Assembly: GCA_963824105.1 (NCBI GenBank)
Contig: CAWGNN010000009.1
Coordinates: 496,001-560,000 of the forward strand
DNA: 64,000 nt
Reading direction: 5' to 3'
Source: CAWDVB01 sp963824105
GTDB taxonomy: Bacteria > Actinomycetota > Actinomycetes > Propionibacteriales > Nocardioidaceae
Part shown: piece by piece, positions 1-8,226 of the stretch
Layout: every line of letters begins with the position of its first letter
How positions within the stretch are numbered: position 1 is the first letter of the stretch
Made by a program: the position numbers and the translations under genes
Notes under the pieces: generated by a model
Told to the model about the DNA's origin: nothing
The model's database searches: none
The model's input: only the letters and a program-made list of their open reading frames with translations

Positions 1-997
1 GAACGCCGACCTTGGTGCCGGTCATCGCTGGGTTGGTGAGGGTCGGGTCACCGTGGACGATTGCCCGGTCGACCCCGTCCTTCGGGAAGGGGGTGCGGTT
101 GTGGTCGCCTCCCCACAGCGCCACCTCGTTGCTCTCGTTGTCGCAGAAGAGCAGCTCCGGTGCGCCCTCGGCGTAGAGGCGATAGCGGCCGAGGAAGCCG
201 TGTGTCGCCTCGACGACCTTGCTCGCGGGATGAGCCGCCACGTCGGGCGGTTTCGCCTCCCGAAGAGAGGGGACCCGATCGTCGGTGCCCCACCGCCAGG
301 TGTTGCGGAACCACAGCTGGGGGACCAGGTCGAGCGGGGCCGGGTCAGGTCCGTGGTTCGTCGCGGAGATCGAGACGCAGATGTCGTCGGGGGAGGCTTT
401 TGCGTGGGTGACCAGTACGTCGAAGAACCGGTCGTCATCGAGTACGCCGGTGTCGGCGAGCTCGTACTCGGGCTGGTCACGGCCGCGCCGGCCGTTCTCG
501 TTCCGGAGCTCGTCGTACGGGTAGGCGGCCTGTGGGTAGCGGTAGAGCAGCTGAGCCCACGAGTGGGTCGGCGTGGCATCCAGGTGCCACCAGTACTCCT
601 TCGCGTCCTCCCCATGGTTGCCCTGGTCGTTGGTCAGACCGAAGTACCTCTCCTTGAGTCGGTCGTCGTTGCCGTTCCAGAGCGCGACGGCGAGGTTGAG
701 GAAGCCGTAGCGGTCGCAGATCCCGGCGATGCCGTCCTCGCCCCACCGGTAGGTGCGCCGGTGAGCCTGGTCGAAGCCGAAGGAGTCCCAGGCGTTCCCG
801 TCAGCCGAGTAGTCCTCGCGGACCGTTCCCCACTGTCGTCCGGCGACGTAGGGACCCCAGAGCCGCCAGGGGTCGGCGTCGCCGGGAGACTCGCCGAGAC
901 GTGCGTGTTCGGCCGTGGAGGGAGCAGGCGGACGCGGTCGACCAGCCGCCCGCCGACTGCCGGACGGCGGGGAGGAGGAGCTGGTCTGGCTCGTCAC
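1..997 (-). CDS. GH63-like (MGH1-type) glucosidase, N-terminal part
   Basis: The minus-strand frame is open to the left edge, so only about the first 330 residues of what is normally a protein near 900 residues are present. It reads WGPYVAGRQWGTVREDYS, then YRWGEDGIAGICDRYGFLNL, LKERYFGLTNDQGNHGEDAK and LWFRNTWRWG. This is the conserved N-terminal region of bacterial glucosidases of the GH63/MGH1 type, which cleave glucose from alpha-glucosides. The catalytic (alpha/alpha)6 barrel lies outside the window. The GTG at 997 is the furthest upstream plausible start; its ribosome site is weak and the first 20 residues are Ser/Pro-rich, so the start is uncertain. It is divergent from the DUF222 gene. 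Confidence 0.8.
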   Translation of the reverse strand, partial: MTSQTSSSSPPSGSRRAAGRPRPPAPSTAEHARLGESPGDADPWRLWGPYVAGRQWGTVREDYSADGNAWDSFGFDQAHRRTYRWGEDGIAGICDRYGFLNLAVALWNGNDDRLKERYFGLTNDQGNHGEDAKEYWWHLDATPTHSWAQLLYRYPQAAYPYDELRNENGRRGRDQPEYELADTGVLDDDRFFDVLVTHAKASPDDICVSISATNHGPDPAPLDLVPQLWFRNTWRWGTDDRVPSLREAKPPDVAAHPASKVVEATHGFLGRYRLYAEGAPELLFCDNESNEVALWGGDHNRTPFPKDGVDRAIVHGDPTLTNPAMTGTKVGV

Positions 998-1176
998 CTC
1001 GCGGACGGTAGCACCGAGCCGCAAAGCCGTTGCGGACTCACTGCGACGGCCATCGGCGGGCCTGGAGTCAGGAGTCGTCCGAGATTGCCCATGAGGGCAG
1101 AATGATCAACCAGGCTTGGGGAAACGACGCCTCACGGTCTTGGGGAATTGTCGGTGGTGACACCTAGATTCTTCCT

Positions 1177-2472
1177 ATGACGATCACCGCGTCCCTCCCG
1201 AGTGACCAGCACTCAGGTCATGGGTTGCGGGGCGTCGCCGAGCAGTTGCAGGCCCTGCTTGAGTGCGCGCAGGACTCGGCCCTCTGGACGCTGTCGGACA
1301 TCGAGGTCGCCCAGACCGTGCGCCTGCTCGATGAGGCTGGCAACCGCTTGCGGGCTCTGATCGCGCGAGCGTTGGGGGAGGCGGACCGACGCGACCTGGC
1401 CTCGTCGCCGGGTGACATCTCCGCCTCAGCCGTCTCGACAGTGGCGTGGCTGAAGGGGGTTGGCCCGCGGATGACGCACCGCGAGGCTCGCGATCTCCTC
1501 CGGCTGTCGGCGAAGCTCGACGCGCATCCCGCCTTGGCGGCCGGGCTGGCCGATGGATCCCTCCGGGCCGACCAGGCGCTGGCGATCGCCGAGGCGGTGG
1601 ACGCGCTTCCCGACCACATCGGCCCCATCGACCGCCAGCGAGCCTTGGACCACCTCATCGGTGAGGCCGCGGTCCACGACGCCGTGGCGCTCAGAGCGCT
1701 GGGGAAGTACCTCTGGGAGGTCGTTGACCCCGAGGGGGCGGACGAGGTGCTCTCCCGCCGGTTGGAGGCCGAGGAGCGTCGGGCCGAGAGGCTGACGTCC
1801 CTCCGCCTGTACGACACCGGTGCTGGGACGACGCACGGACGCTTCACCCTTCCCACGCTTCAGGCCGAGATGCTCAAGACCGCGCTGCACGCCATCGCGA
1901 ACCCGGCGCTCCCGGATCCGATCGACCGCGCCGACAGCGACGGCAAGCCGATCGCCGGGGAAGAGGTGATGGGTCGGGCGTTCGCTCGTCTCATCGAGCG
2001 CATCCCGGCCGACGCGCTGCCCATGACGGGCGGGGTCAACGCTTCCGTCGTCGTCACCATCCCGTTGCACGTGCTGGAGAGCCGACTCGGCACTGCCCAG
2101 CTGCTCGGGACTCACCACCGGCTCTCCGCCCCTGCCGCCCGCAAGCTCGCCTGCCAGTCGGGGGTCATCCCCGCAGTGCTCGGCACGGGCTCGGTGGTTC
2201 TGGACCTGGGCCGACGGGCACGATTGCACAGCAAGTCGCAGCGGATCGCCCTGGCAGTGCAGCAAGGCGGCTCATGTGGCATCCACAACTGTGACGCGCC
2301 CGCCTCCTGGGGAGACGCGCACCATGTGACGGGGTGGGCTGGTGGCGGCGCCACGACGGTCCGGGACGGGGTGCTGCTCTGTCCCCGCCACCACACGTTG
2401 GTCCATCAACGCGAGCGCAGCCACCGGCTTGCCCGGGCGCCTCGGGGTTGGGTCATCCAGCGACGCCAATAG
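1177..2472 (+). CDS. DUF222 / HNH endonuclease domain protein (13E12-like)
   Basis: The 431-residue protein has an N-terminal helical DUF222 region (about residues 15-330). A C-terminal HNH nuclease motif follows, with CGIHNC near 367, AHHVTGW near 380 and LLCPRHHTLVH near 400. Such proteins are abundant and multicopy in Nocardioides, Mycobacterium and relatives. The HNH fold is a metal-dependent nuclease, but the biological role of this family is not settled. Length is typical and the metal-binding Cys and His residues are all visible, so the copy looks intact. ATG start; no operon partner. Confidence 0.88.
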   Translation: MTITASLPSDQHSGHGLRGVAEQLQALLECAQDSALWTLSDIEVAQTVRLLDEAGNRLRALIARALGEADRRDLASSPGDISASAVSTVAWLKGVGPRMTHREARDLLRLSAKLDAHPALAAGLADGSLRADQALAIAEAVDALPDHIGPIDRQRALDHLIGEAAVHDAVALRALGKYLWEVVDPEGADEVLSRRLEAEERRAERLTSLRLYDTGAGTTHGRFTLPTLQAEMLKTALHAIANPALPDPIDRADSDGKPIAGEEVMGRAFARLIERIPADALPMTGGVNASVVVTIPLHVLESRLGTAQLLGTHHRLSAPAARKLACQSGVIPAVLGTGSVVLDLGRRARLHSKSQRIALAVQQGGSCGIHNCDAPASWGDAHHVTGWAGGGATTVRDGVLLCPRHHTLVHQRERSHRLARAPRGWVIQRRQ

Positions 2473-2476
2473 GGGA

Positions 2477-2764
2477 TCAGGCCCCCTTGTCCCGCCGCGT
2501 GATGTGAGCGGTTCCTTTGTCCAGGTCCACGATCACGGGTGGCTCCTCGTCATCGGGGGAAGGGATCACCGCCCCTTGGTGCCGCTGCGACTTCAGGTCC
2601 TCCTCGGCCCGGGACTGCGCCGGGTCGAACACGTCGATGAGGTTGCCCAGTGCATTGTGCAAACCCGACCTCCGCGTGGCGCTTGAGCGGAGCATCCTCG
2701 TTCCGGCCGCGACCACCAGGCCGAGCACCAGCACCGTGACGATCACGATGACGAGAACGTCCAC
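2477..2764 (-). CDS. small single-span membrane protein
   Basis: The 95-residue protein has one hydrophobic N-terminal segment (residues 2-22, MDVLVIVIVTVLVLGLVVAA) followed by a charged, probably cytoplasmic tail. I do not recognise the family. It lies 32 bp downstream of the NYN gene on the same strand and ends 4 bp from the converging HNH gene. No catalytic motif is visible. The size and topology suggest a membrane-anchored accessory protein, but there is no evidence for a specific role. Confidence 0.6.
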   Translation of the reverse strand: MDVLVIVIVTVLVLGLVVAAGTRMLRSSATRRSGLHNALGNLIDVFDPAQSRAEEDLKSQRHQGAVIPSPDDEEPPVIVDLDKGTAHITRRDKGA

Positions 2765-2796
2765 GGCGCCTCCAAGGGGTTAGTGGTTGGTCCTGT

Positions 2797-3600
2797 TCAC
2801 CGCTTCTTCGGGGCGGCCTTCTTCGTGCCGCCGGCCTTGGAGCCGCCACTCTTCGTCGGGCCGCCCTCGGGCACTTCGCGTACTCGCACGTTCTGCCCCG
2901 CGGTGCGCTTCACCTCGAAGAGCTTGATCGCCGCGACCAGATCCACGAGCTTGCCATAGCCCCAGTTGCGGGAGTCGAAGTCAGGCGCCTGCTTGGCAAC
3001 GTAGGTACCCACTCCGCCGAGATCGGCCCAGCCGTCATCGTCCGAGGCCGCGTCGATCCCGTCGCGCAGCAGCCTGATCAGCGTGTCGTCGCTCCGCAGT
3101 TGGCTCTCGCTCCTGCGCTCACGCGGCCGCTTGTCGGGTTGAGCCTTCTCCTCGTGGGAGCTCAGCACCTCCAGGTAGACGAACTTGTCGCACGCGGAGA
3201 CCAGCGCCTTGGGAGTCTTCTGCGCCCCGAAGCCGTACACGGTCTTGCCGGACTCCCGCAGCCGGGACGCCAGCTTGGTGAAGTCGCTGTCTGACGAGAC
3301 CAGACAGAAGCCGTCGATGTCCCCGGTGTACAGCAGGTCCATTGCGTCGATGATCAGGGCGCTGTCGGTGGAGTTCTTACCGGTCGTGTAGGAGAACTGC
3401 TGCATCGGTTGAACGGCGTGGGCGTTGATGATGTCCTTCCATCCGCGCAGGTTCTGGGTCGTCCAGTCGCCGTAGGCGCGCTTGACCGTGGCCCGGCCGT
3501 ACTTGGCGATCTCGGCGAGCAGCCCGTCGATGACCGTGGGCGAGATGTTGTCGCTGTCGACCAGGACGGCGAGGCGGACCGTGTCCGTGGTGGAGGCCAT
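2797..3600 (-). CDS. NYN domain RNase with LOTUS/OST-HTH domain
   Basis: Residues 8-150 form a NYN (PIN-like, LabA/DUF88) nuclease domain. The acidic metal-binding positions are in LVDSDN, the STDSALIIDAMDLL segment and LVSSDSDFTKL. Residues about 170-245 (DDTLIRLLRDGIDAASDDDG to FEVKRTAGQ) match an OST-HTH/LOTUS fold, which binds RNA. The last 20 residues are Lys/Gly-rich. NYN-LOTUS proteins are predicted RNA-processing or RNA-decay endonucleases acting in the cytoplasm. The small membrane protein follows on the same strand. Confidence 0.87.
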   Translation of the reverse strand: MASTTDTVRLAVLVDSDNISPTVIDGLLAEIAKYGRATVKRAYGDWTTQNLRGWKDIINAHAVQPMQQFSYTTGKNSTDSALIIDAMDLLYTGDIDGFCLVSSDSDFTKLASRLRESGKTVYGFGAQKTPKALVSACDKFVYLEVLSSHEEKAQPDKRPRERRSESQLRSDDTLIRLLRDGIDAASDDDGWADLGGVGTYVAKQAPDFDSRNWGYGKLVDLVAAIKLFEVKRTAGQNVRVREVPEGGPTKSGGSKAGGTKKAAPKKR

Positions 3601-3647
3601 GCTCGTGAGCCTACGCGTGACGATGAGTGGGCGCTGGGCAGACTGAA

Positions 3648-4067
3648 TCAGCGGCGGATCATGCTCAGGACGGGGATGGTCCGGACGCCCTCGGTCTTCT
3701 TCTCGTACTCCCCGAAGTGCGGGTTGCGGCTCACTTGTTCGGCGTAGACACCGTCACGCTTGCTGCCGGTCAGCTCCTCGACGTCCACCTCGAACGTCTC
3801 GGTGCCGACCTCGACGGTGGCACGGCCCGCTGCGACCAGGTTGTGGTACCAGTCGGGGTGCGCGTGGTGGCCGCCCTTGGAGGCGAAAACGTACATCACC
3901 TTCGGGTCGTTGTCGTCGGGCAGGAACACCATCGGGTTGATGTAGTCCTTGCCGCTCTTGCGGCCTTGGTGATGGACCAACACCATCGGAGCTCCCTCGA
4001 AGCGGCCCCCCACCCGTCCTTCGTTGGCGCGGAACTCGTCGATGATCGTTGCGTTGAAGTCGTTCAT
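3648..4067 (-). CDS. nitroreductase / deazaflavin (F420)-dependent oxidoreductase family protein
   Basis: About 139 residues with the family signature GAPMVLVHHQGRKSGKDY near the N terminus and GGHHAHPDWYHNL in the middle. This split-barrel family, related to M. tuberculosis Ddn, binds F420 or other flavin-type cofactors and reduces diverse substrates. The start at MNDFNA is chosen because a GGGGAG ribosome site lies 7 bp upstream; an in-frame ATG 48 bp further upstream has none. The natural substrate cannot be told from sequence. Confidence 0.88.
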   Translation of the reverse strand: MNDFNATIIDEFRANEGRVGGRFEGAPMVLVHHQGRKSGKDYINPMVFLPDDNDPKVMYVFASKGGHHAHPDWYHNLVAAGRATVEVGTETFEVDVEELTGSKRDGVYAEQVSRNPHFGEYEKKTEGVRTIPVLSMIRR

Positions 4068-4201
4068 GGTGCCCTCCCCGTTCCTGCTCCCGGCCCGTCC
4101 TGATCCGGGCCGCATCCTCGCCGTTCAAGCCTAGTTGGCGTCACGAAGCGGGCTGACAACCTCGTCTGGTTCCCCGTCGAGCACCGGGTCGAGTCCGCGA
4201 T

Positions 4202-4612
4202 CTATGCGGACCTGGAGGGCCGGCTGTCGTTGTTACGCCGGGCGACGATCTGAACGACGGCGCGCCATCCGAGCATCGTGGCAGTGAGGAACGCAATCGC
4301 GACCAGGAGGAATGCGCCATCGATACCTCGGCCGGTGCCGACGCGGAGCAGCATCCCGAACACGTAGGTCATCAGGAGGACGATCGCGCCCTCGGGCCAG
4401 AGCCGGCCCGCCCAGCGCTTCTGAATGATCAGCCTGGCGTGCGCAGCTACGACGGCCGCCGCATAGGGCCACACGATGACCAGCACCACCCAGTTGGAGT
4501 CGCTCGCCTCGTGGGACGACTTGCCGCCGAACGCGAAGGCGAGGACACACACCAGGTCCGCGAGGAGGGGCAGGATCCATCGAGTCGCAGGACGCGAGGC
4601 GATCAGGCTCAT
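4202..4612 (-). CDS. DUF3054 family membrane protein
   Basis: About 136 residues with four predicted membrane segments: LLADLVCVLAFAFGG, WVVLVIVWPYAAAVVAAHA, IVLLMTYVFGMLLRVG and GAFLLVAIAFLTATMLGW. The pattern fits DUF3054, a small uncharacterised membrane family widespread in Actinobacteria. An in-frame ATG 12 bp further upstream is an alternative start; neither start has a clear ribosome site. It stands alone between two enzyme genes on the same strand. Confidence 0.75.
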   Translation of the reverse strand: MSLIASRPATRWILPLLADLVCVLAFAFGGKSSHEASDSNWVVLVIVWPYAAAVVAAHARLIIQKRWAGRLWPEGAIVLLMTYVFGMLLRVGTGRGIDGAFLLVAIAFLTATMLGWRAVVQIVARRNNDSRPSRSA

Positions 4613-4657
4613 GGGGCACAGCATCGCAGGCGGGCCGGAGCACGATTCCTGGGCGCC

Positions 4658-5557
4658 TCAGGCATGGGACAGGACGAAGCGTGCGATCACGTCGGCCAAC
4701 TCGGTGGGCCGGTCCTCCTGGACGAAGTGCCCAGCTCCTTCGATCGTCACATGTGGTTGTCCTGCCGCGCCGAGGATGCGCGAGAGCATCCACCGGTCAC
4801 CCCCACGAGTGATCGGGTCGCCGTCGCTGAAGGCGCACAGGAACGGGACCTCCAGCATCGACAGGCGCTCCCACGCGGCTCGGTTGGCCTCCGAGGCGGG
4901 GTCGTCGGGGGTGTTGGGCACCAGCCCCGGGAAGGCCCGGACCCCCGCGCTGTGCGCCTCGTCGGGGAAGGGTGCGTCGTAGGCCGCGAGCTCGGCCGGT
5001 GTCAGGGTGCGCAGGCATCCGGCATCCACCATGCGCCCGATGTTCAAGTGCTCGGCACCTTCGACCATCCGGCGGAACTGCTGCCACACCTCGGGCATCG
5101 GGACGTCCCCGGTCGGCAGACCCGTGTTGGACATGACCACACCGGCGAAGTGCTCCGAGTGCTCGGCCAGCAGTCGCATGCCGATCAGACCGCCCCAGTC
5201 CTGCCCGAAGTAGAAGACCTGCTCCAGACCGAGCCCGTCGAAGAGGGCAGTCCGCAGCCACTCGACGTGGTGTGCGAACGAGTAGTCCTCTCGCCGCGCC
5301 GGCTTGTCCGACCGGCCGAACCCGATCAGGTCGGGGACGACGACGCGGAGTCCGGCCTCGGCCAAGGGTGGGATCACGCGGCGGTAGAGGTAGCCCCAGG
5401 TCGGCTCGCCGTGCGCGAGCACCACCGTCGGGCCGCCCGCCGGACCGGCCTCGACCACCGCCATGTGCAGCCCGTCGCCGACCTCGAGGCGGCGGGCGGC
5501 GTAGGGGAAGTCCTCAAGTGAGGTGAAGCGGCCGTCAGGCGTGGTCAGCAGATCCAT
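4658..5557 (-). CDS. alpha/beta hydrolase, haloalkane dehalogenase-like (HLD-I type)
   Basis: An alpha/beta-hydrolase fold protein of about 299 residues. HGEPTWGYLYR carries the oxyanion-side Glu-Pro-Thr-Trp of haloalkane dehalogenases. FGQDWGGLIG holds the nucleophilic Asp followed by the halide-binding Trp, SDGDPITRG supplies the acid, and GAGHFVQEDRP the catalytic His. These dehalogenases hydrolyse carbon-halogen bonds to an alcohol and halide. An Asp nucleophile rather than Ser argues against an ordinary esterase, though an epoxide hydrolase also uses Asp. The MDLLTT start has GGAGG upstream. No substrate pathway lies nearby. Confidence 0.82.
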   Translation of the reverse strand: MDLLTTPDGRFTSLEDFPYAARRLEVGDGLHMAVVEAGPAGGPTVVLAHGEPTWGYLYRRVIPPLAEAGLRVVVPDLIGFGRSDKPARREDYSFAHHVEWLRTALFDGLGLEQVFYFGQDWGGLIGMRLLAEHSEHFAGVVMSNTGLPTGDVPMPEVWQQFRRMVEGAEHLNIGRMVDAGCLRTLTPAELAAYDAPFPDEAHSAGVRAFPGLVPNTPDDPASEANRAAWERLSMLEVPFLCAFSDGDPITRGGDRWMLSRILGAAGQPHVTIEGAGHFVQEDRPTELADVIARFVLSHA

Positions 5558-5611
5558 GACGTCTATCCTCCACCGGGTCTCGATCGGCGGAGGACAGAGG
5601 TCCACGCTGCG

Positions 5612-6982
5612 TCAGGCGCGACGCCCGTGGCCACCGCTGCTGAAAGTGGCGGCACTGTGGCTCGACGACGTTGCGCTCGCGCGGGTCTGGCCCGGGCGGC
5701 GGCGTGAGCCACCACGAGCCCCGGACGCGTTCTGCGAGCCACTGCGGCGTGCGGGCCTGTTCCCGTTGGCGGAGCCCTGGGGCTGGGGTGCGGGCAGCCC
5801 ACCGGCCACGAGGACACGCTCGCCGGGGAAGAGCCGGGCGAGCACCGCGTGGTCCGTGCCATTCACCTTCGTGGTCGTCGGGTTGATCCCGGCCGCTCGG
5901 GTGAGGGCGCGCACGTCGCGGACCTGGTCAGAGGTCATCAGCGTGATCACCATGCCGGCGGCGCCGGCCCGTGCCGTGCGTCCCGAACGGTGCAGGTAGG
6001 CCTTGTGCTCCGCGGGCGGGTCGGCGTGGATGACCAGCGCCACGTCGTCGACGTGGATGCCGCGGGCAGCGATGTCGGTCGCCACCAGCGTGGTGGCCCG
6101 GCCGGAGTGGAAGGCCTCCATGTTCCGGGTCCGTGCGTTCTGTGCCAGGTTGCCGTGGAGCTCCACCGTGGGGACGCCGTGGCTGTTCAGCTGGCGGGCC
6201 AAGGCCTTGGCGCCGTGCTTGGTCCGGGTGAAGACCACGGTGCGTCCTGGCGCACTGGCCAGGTCGACCAGGACGGGCACCCTGTGCTGGCGCTCCAGGT
6301 GGAGGACGTGGTGCTCCATCTGCGGGGCCGGCCCAGTCGCGGAGTCGGCCTCGTGGGTGATCGGGTTCGTCATGTATCGCTTGACCAGCACGTTGACCGC
6401 GCCGTCGAGGGTCGCGGAGAAGAGCATGCGCTGACCGGACTTCGGTGTGGCGTCGAGGATCCGGCGGACGGCCGGAAGGAAGCCGAGGTCGGACATGTGG
6501 TCCGCCTCGTCGATGATGGTGATCTCGACCTGGTCGAGCGCACACACGCCCTGCTTGATGAGGTCCTCGAGCCGGCCCGGGGTGGCGACGACGATGTCGA
6601 CGCCCTGGGCGAGTGCGCGGACCTGTGCGCCCTGGCTGACGCCGCCGAAGATCGTCCGGGAACGCAGCCTTGCGACGGCAGCGAGAGGGGCCAGGGCCTC
6701 CTCGATCTGGGAGGCCAGCTCACGGGTCGGCGCGAGCACGAGGGCGCGTGGCCGTTTCGGCGTCGGCCGGCGGCCCGACTCCATCAGTCGGGACACCAGG
6801 GGAAGCAGGAAGGCGTACGTCTTGCCTGATCCGGTGCGACCGCGGCCGAGGACGTCGCGTCCCGCCAGCGAGTCGGGCAGCGTTGCCGCCTGGATCGGGG
6901 TGGGGTCGGTGATGTTGCGCTCGGCGAGGATCTTGTTGAGTGATCCGGGCACGCCGAGATCGATGAAGGTTTGTGCAGACAT
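5612..6982 (-). CDS. DEAD-box RNA helicase (RhlE-like)
   Basis: The two RecA-like domains carry every helicase motif: Q motif (TPIQAA), I (GRTGSGKT), Ia (PTRELA), II (DEADHM), III (SAT) and VI (HRSGRTARAG). The enzyme unwinds RNA duplexes using ATP, typically in ribosome assembly, RNA decay and cold adaptation. The last 60 residues are a low-complexity Gly/Ser/Arg/Asn tail, as in many actinobacterial RhlE/CsdA-type proteins. Start at MSAQTF; an upstream ATG at 7003 is possible because the MSAQTF start lacks a ribosome site. Confidence 0.93.
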   Translation of the reverse strand: MSAQTFIDLGVPGSLNKILAERNITDPTPIQAATLPDSLAGRDVLGRGRTGSGKTYAFLLPLVSRLMESGRRPTPKRPRALVLAPTRELASQIEEALAPLAAVARLRSRTIFGGVSQGAQVRALAQGVDIVVATPGRLEDLIKQGVCALDQVEITIIDEADHMSDLGFLPAVRRILDATPKSGQRMLFSATLDGAVNVLVKRYMTNPITHEADSATGPAPQMEHHVLHLERQHRVPVLVDLASAPGRTVVFTRTKHGAKALARQLNSHGVPTVELHGNLAQNARTRNMEAFHSGRATTLVATDIAARGIHVDDVALVIHADPPAEHKAYLHRSGRTARAGAAGMVITLMTSDQVRDVRALTRAAGINPTTTKVNGTDHAVLARLFPGERVLVAGGLPAPQPQGSANGNRPARRSGSQNASGARGGSRRRPGQTRASATSSSHSAATFSSGGHGRRA

Positions 6983-7179
6983 GGGGGGATATCGCAATCT
7001 CATGTGGTGTCTCACCACGGACAGGTGTGTCGGCGTGGAGCCCCGAAGGGCTGGCAACACGCATCAGGATCGAGGTAAGACTGAGCGACCCTTGTGCCTG
7101 AACCCTAGCCTGCGACGCCGCATAACGACGAATCGGCGAGAGCCCGGGCCAGTCCGCGATGTCCCGGAGTCAGCTCGAG

Positions 7180-8133
7180 TCAGAGTGACTGGAGGAAGTC
7201 GATGAGTCCGGGGAAGAAGTGCTCGGGGTCGTCGTACTGGGCCACATGGCCGCCGTCGCAGTGGAGGTAGCGGCCATTCGGCATCTGCTCCGACATCCAG
7301 CGCATATGTGCGGGGTCCATGGTGTCGTGAGTGGCCCCGATGGTCAGGGTGGGGACGGTGACCCTGCCCAGATCGCCGGAGCGGTCCCAGTCGAACAGCT
7401 TGGCCTCCGGAACCGTGCCCAGCTCGCTGGGTCCTTGCATGGGCACGTACACCGCAGGGTTGATGTGGTCCAACGTGCGGTTGAACGACTCGGGCCACTC
7501 CTCGTAGGGCAGACGGCAGACGTGCTCGACGTAGTGCCCGATCAGCAGTTCCATGTAGCGGGGGTCTTCCGTCGTTTGGGTCGCCTCGAAATGCTTGATC
7601 TCAGCCAGCACACCCTGATCCATCGCCGGCATGATCACCTCCTCCGCGTACTGCTGGTAGGCCGGGATGCTCGAGACCATGTTCGAGATCACCAGACCCT
7701 TGAGGTGCTCCTGGTGAGCCAAGGCGTACTCGAGGGCCAGCATCCCGCCCCAGGACTGGCCGAGCAGGACGAAGTTGCTGCTGTCGAGGCCCAGCGCCTG
7801 ACGCACCTGCTCCACCTCGTCGACGAAGCGGTCGATCTCCCACAGGTCCGGATCGTCCGGCTGGTCGCTGCGGAGCGACCCGAGCTGGTCGTAGTGGTAG
7901 TACTCGATCCCCTCCCGCGGGAACCACGCCTCGAACGGCTCGAACCCCTCGGACGTGGCCCCGGGCCCGCCGTGGAGGAGGAGAACTTTCAGCGACGGGT
8001 TGTTCCCGACCCGTCGAGTCCACACCCGGAAGTCACCACTCGGCGTCGTGATCGGGATCAATCGAGATCCACCGGATCGACGCTCGGACTCGTTCCAGGT
8101 GGAAGTGTCGAAGTAGGAGGCGGAGAGGCTCAT
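7180..8133 (-). CDS. proline iminopeptidase family alpha/beta hydrolase
   Basis: A peptidase family S33 protein of about 317 residues. The oxyanion motif is LLLHGGPGATSEG, the nucleophile elbow GQSWGGMLALEYA (Ser), the acid is in ATHDTMDP and the His in DGGHVAQYDDPEHF. The family removes N-terminal proline or other residues from short peptides, usually in the cytoplasm, and no signal peptide is visible. The start MSLSASYF was chosen; the upstream extension lies in a decayed gene remnant (8152-8210) and so is unlikely to be coding. Confidence 0.88.
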   Translation of the reverse strand: MSLSASYFDTSTWNESERRSGGSRLIPITTPSGDFRVWTRRVGNNPSLKVLLLHGGPGATSEGFEPFEAWFPREGIEYYHYDQLGSLRSDQPDDPDLWEIDRFVDEVEQVRQALGLDSSNFVLLGQSWGGMLALEYALAHQEHLKGLVISNMVSSIPAYQQYAEEVIMPAMDQGVLAEIKHFEATQTTEDPRYMELLIGHYVEHVCRLPYEEWPESFNRTLDHINPAVYVPMQGPSELGTVPEAKLFDWDRSGDLGRVTVPTLTIGATHDTMDPAHMRWMSEQMPNGRYLHCDGGHVAQYDDPEHFFPGLIDFLQSL

Positions 8134-8151
8134 GTCTCGCGAGCCTGCCAC

Positions 8152-8210
8152 TCGGCGAGGTACTGGGGAAGGCACTTCATCGCTGGTTCCGTGCGCACGG
8201 GCAGAGCGGA
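8152..8210 (-). pseudogene. remnant of a toxin gene, internally deleted
   Basis: This short stretch matches both ends of the intact toxin gene at 9975-10217. On the minus strand it reads a match to the N-terminal part (GPKHGTSDE in the intact gene), ending in AGCGATGAAG, and then jumps directly to the C-terminal part (AMKCRPQY in the intact gene, AMKCLPQYL here). In the intact gene GCGATGAAG occurs at exactly both of these places. The remnant is what a deletion between those two short direct repeats would leave. No antitoxin remains next to it. Confidence 0.7.
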
Positions 8211-8226
8211 GCCACCAGCCCCTGGG

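Noticed and set aside
53..1105. A 350-residue plus-strand ORF at the left edge
   Set aside because: It is the shadow of the GH63-like gene, whose minus-strand frame has clear family motifs; the plus frame has none.
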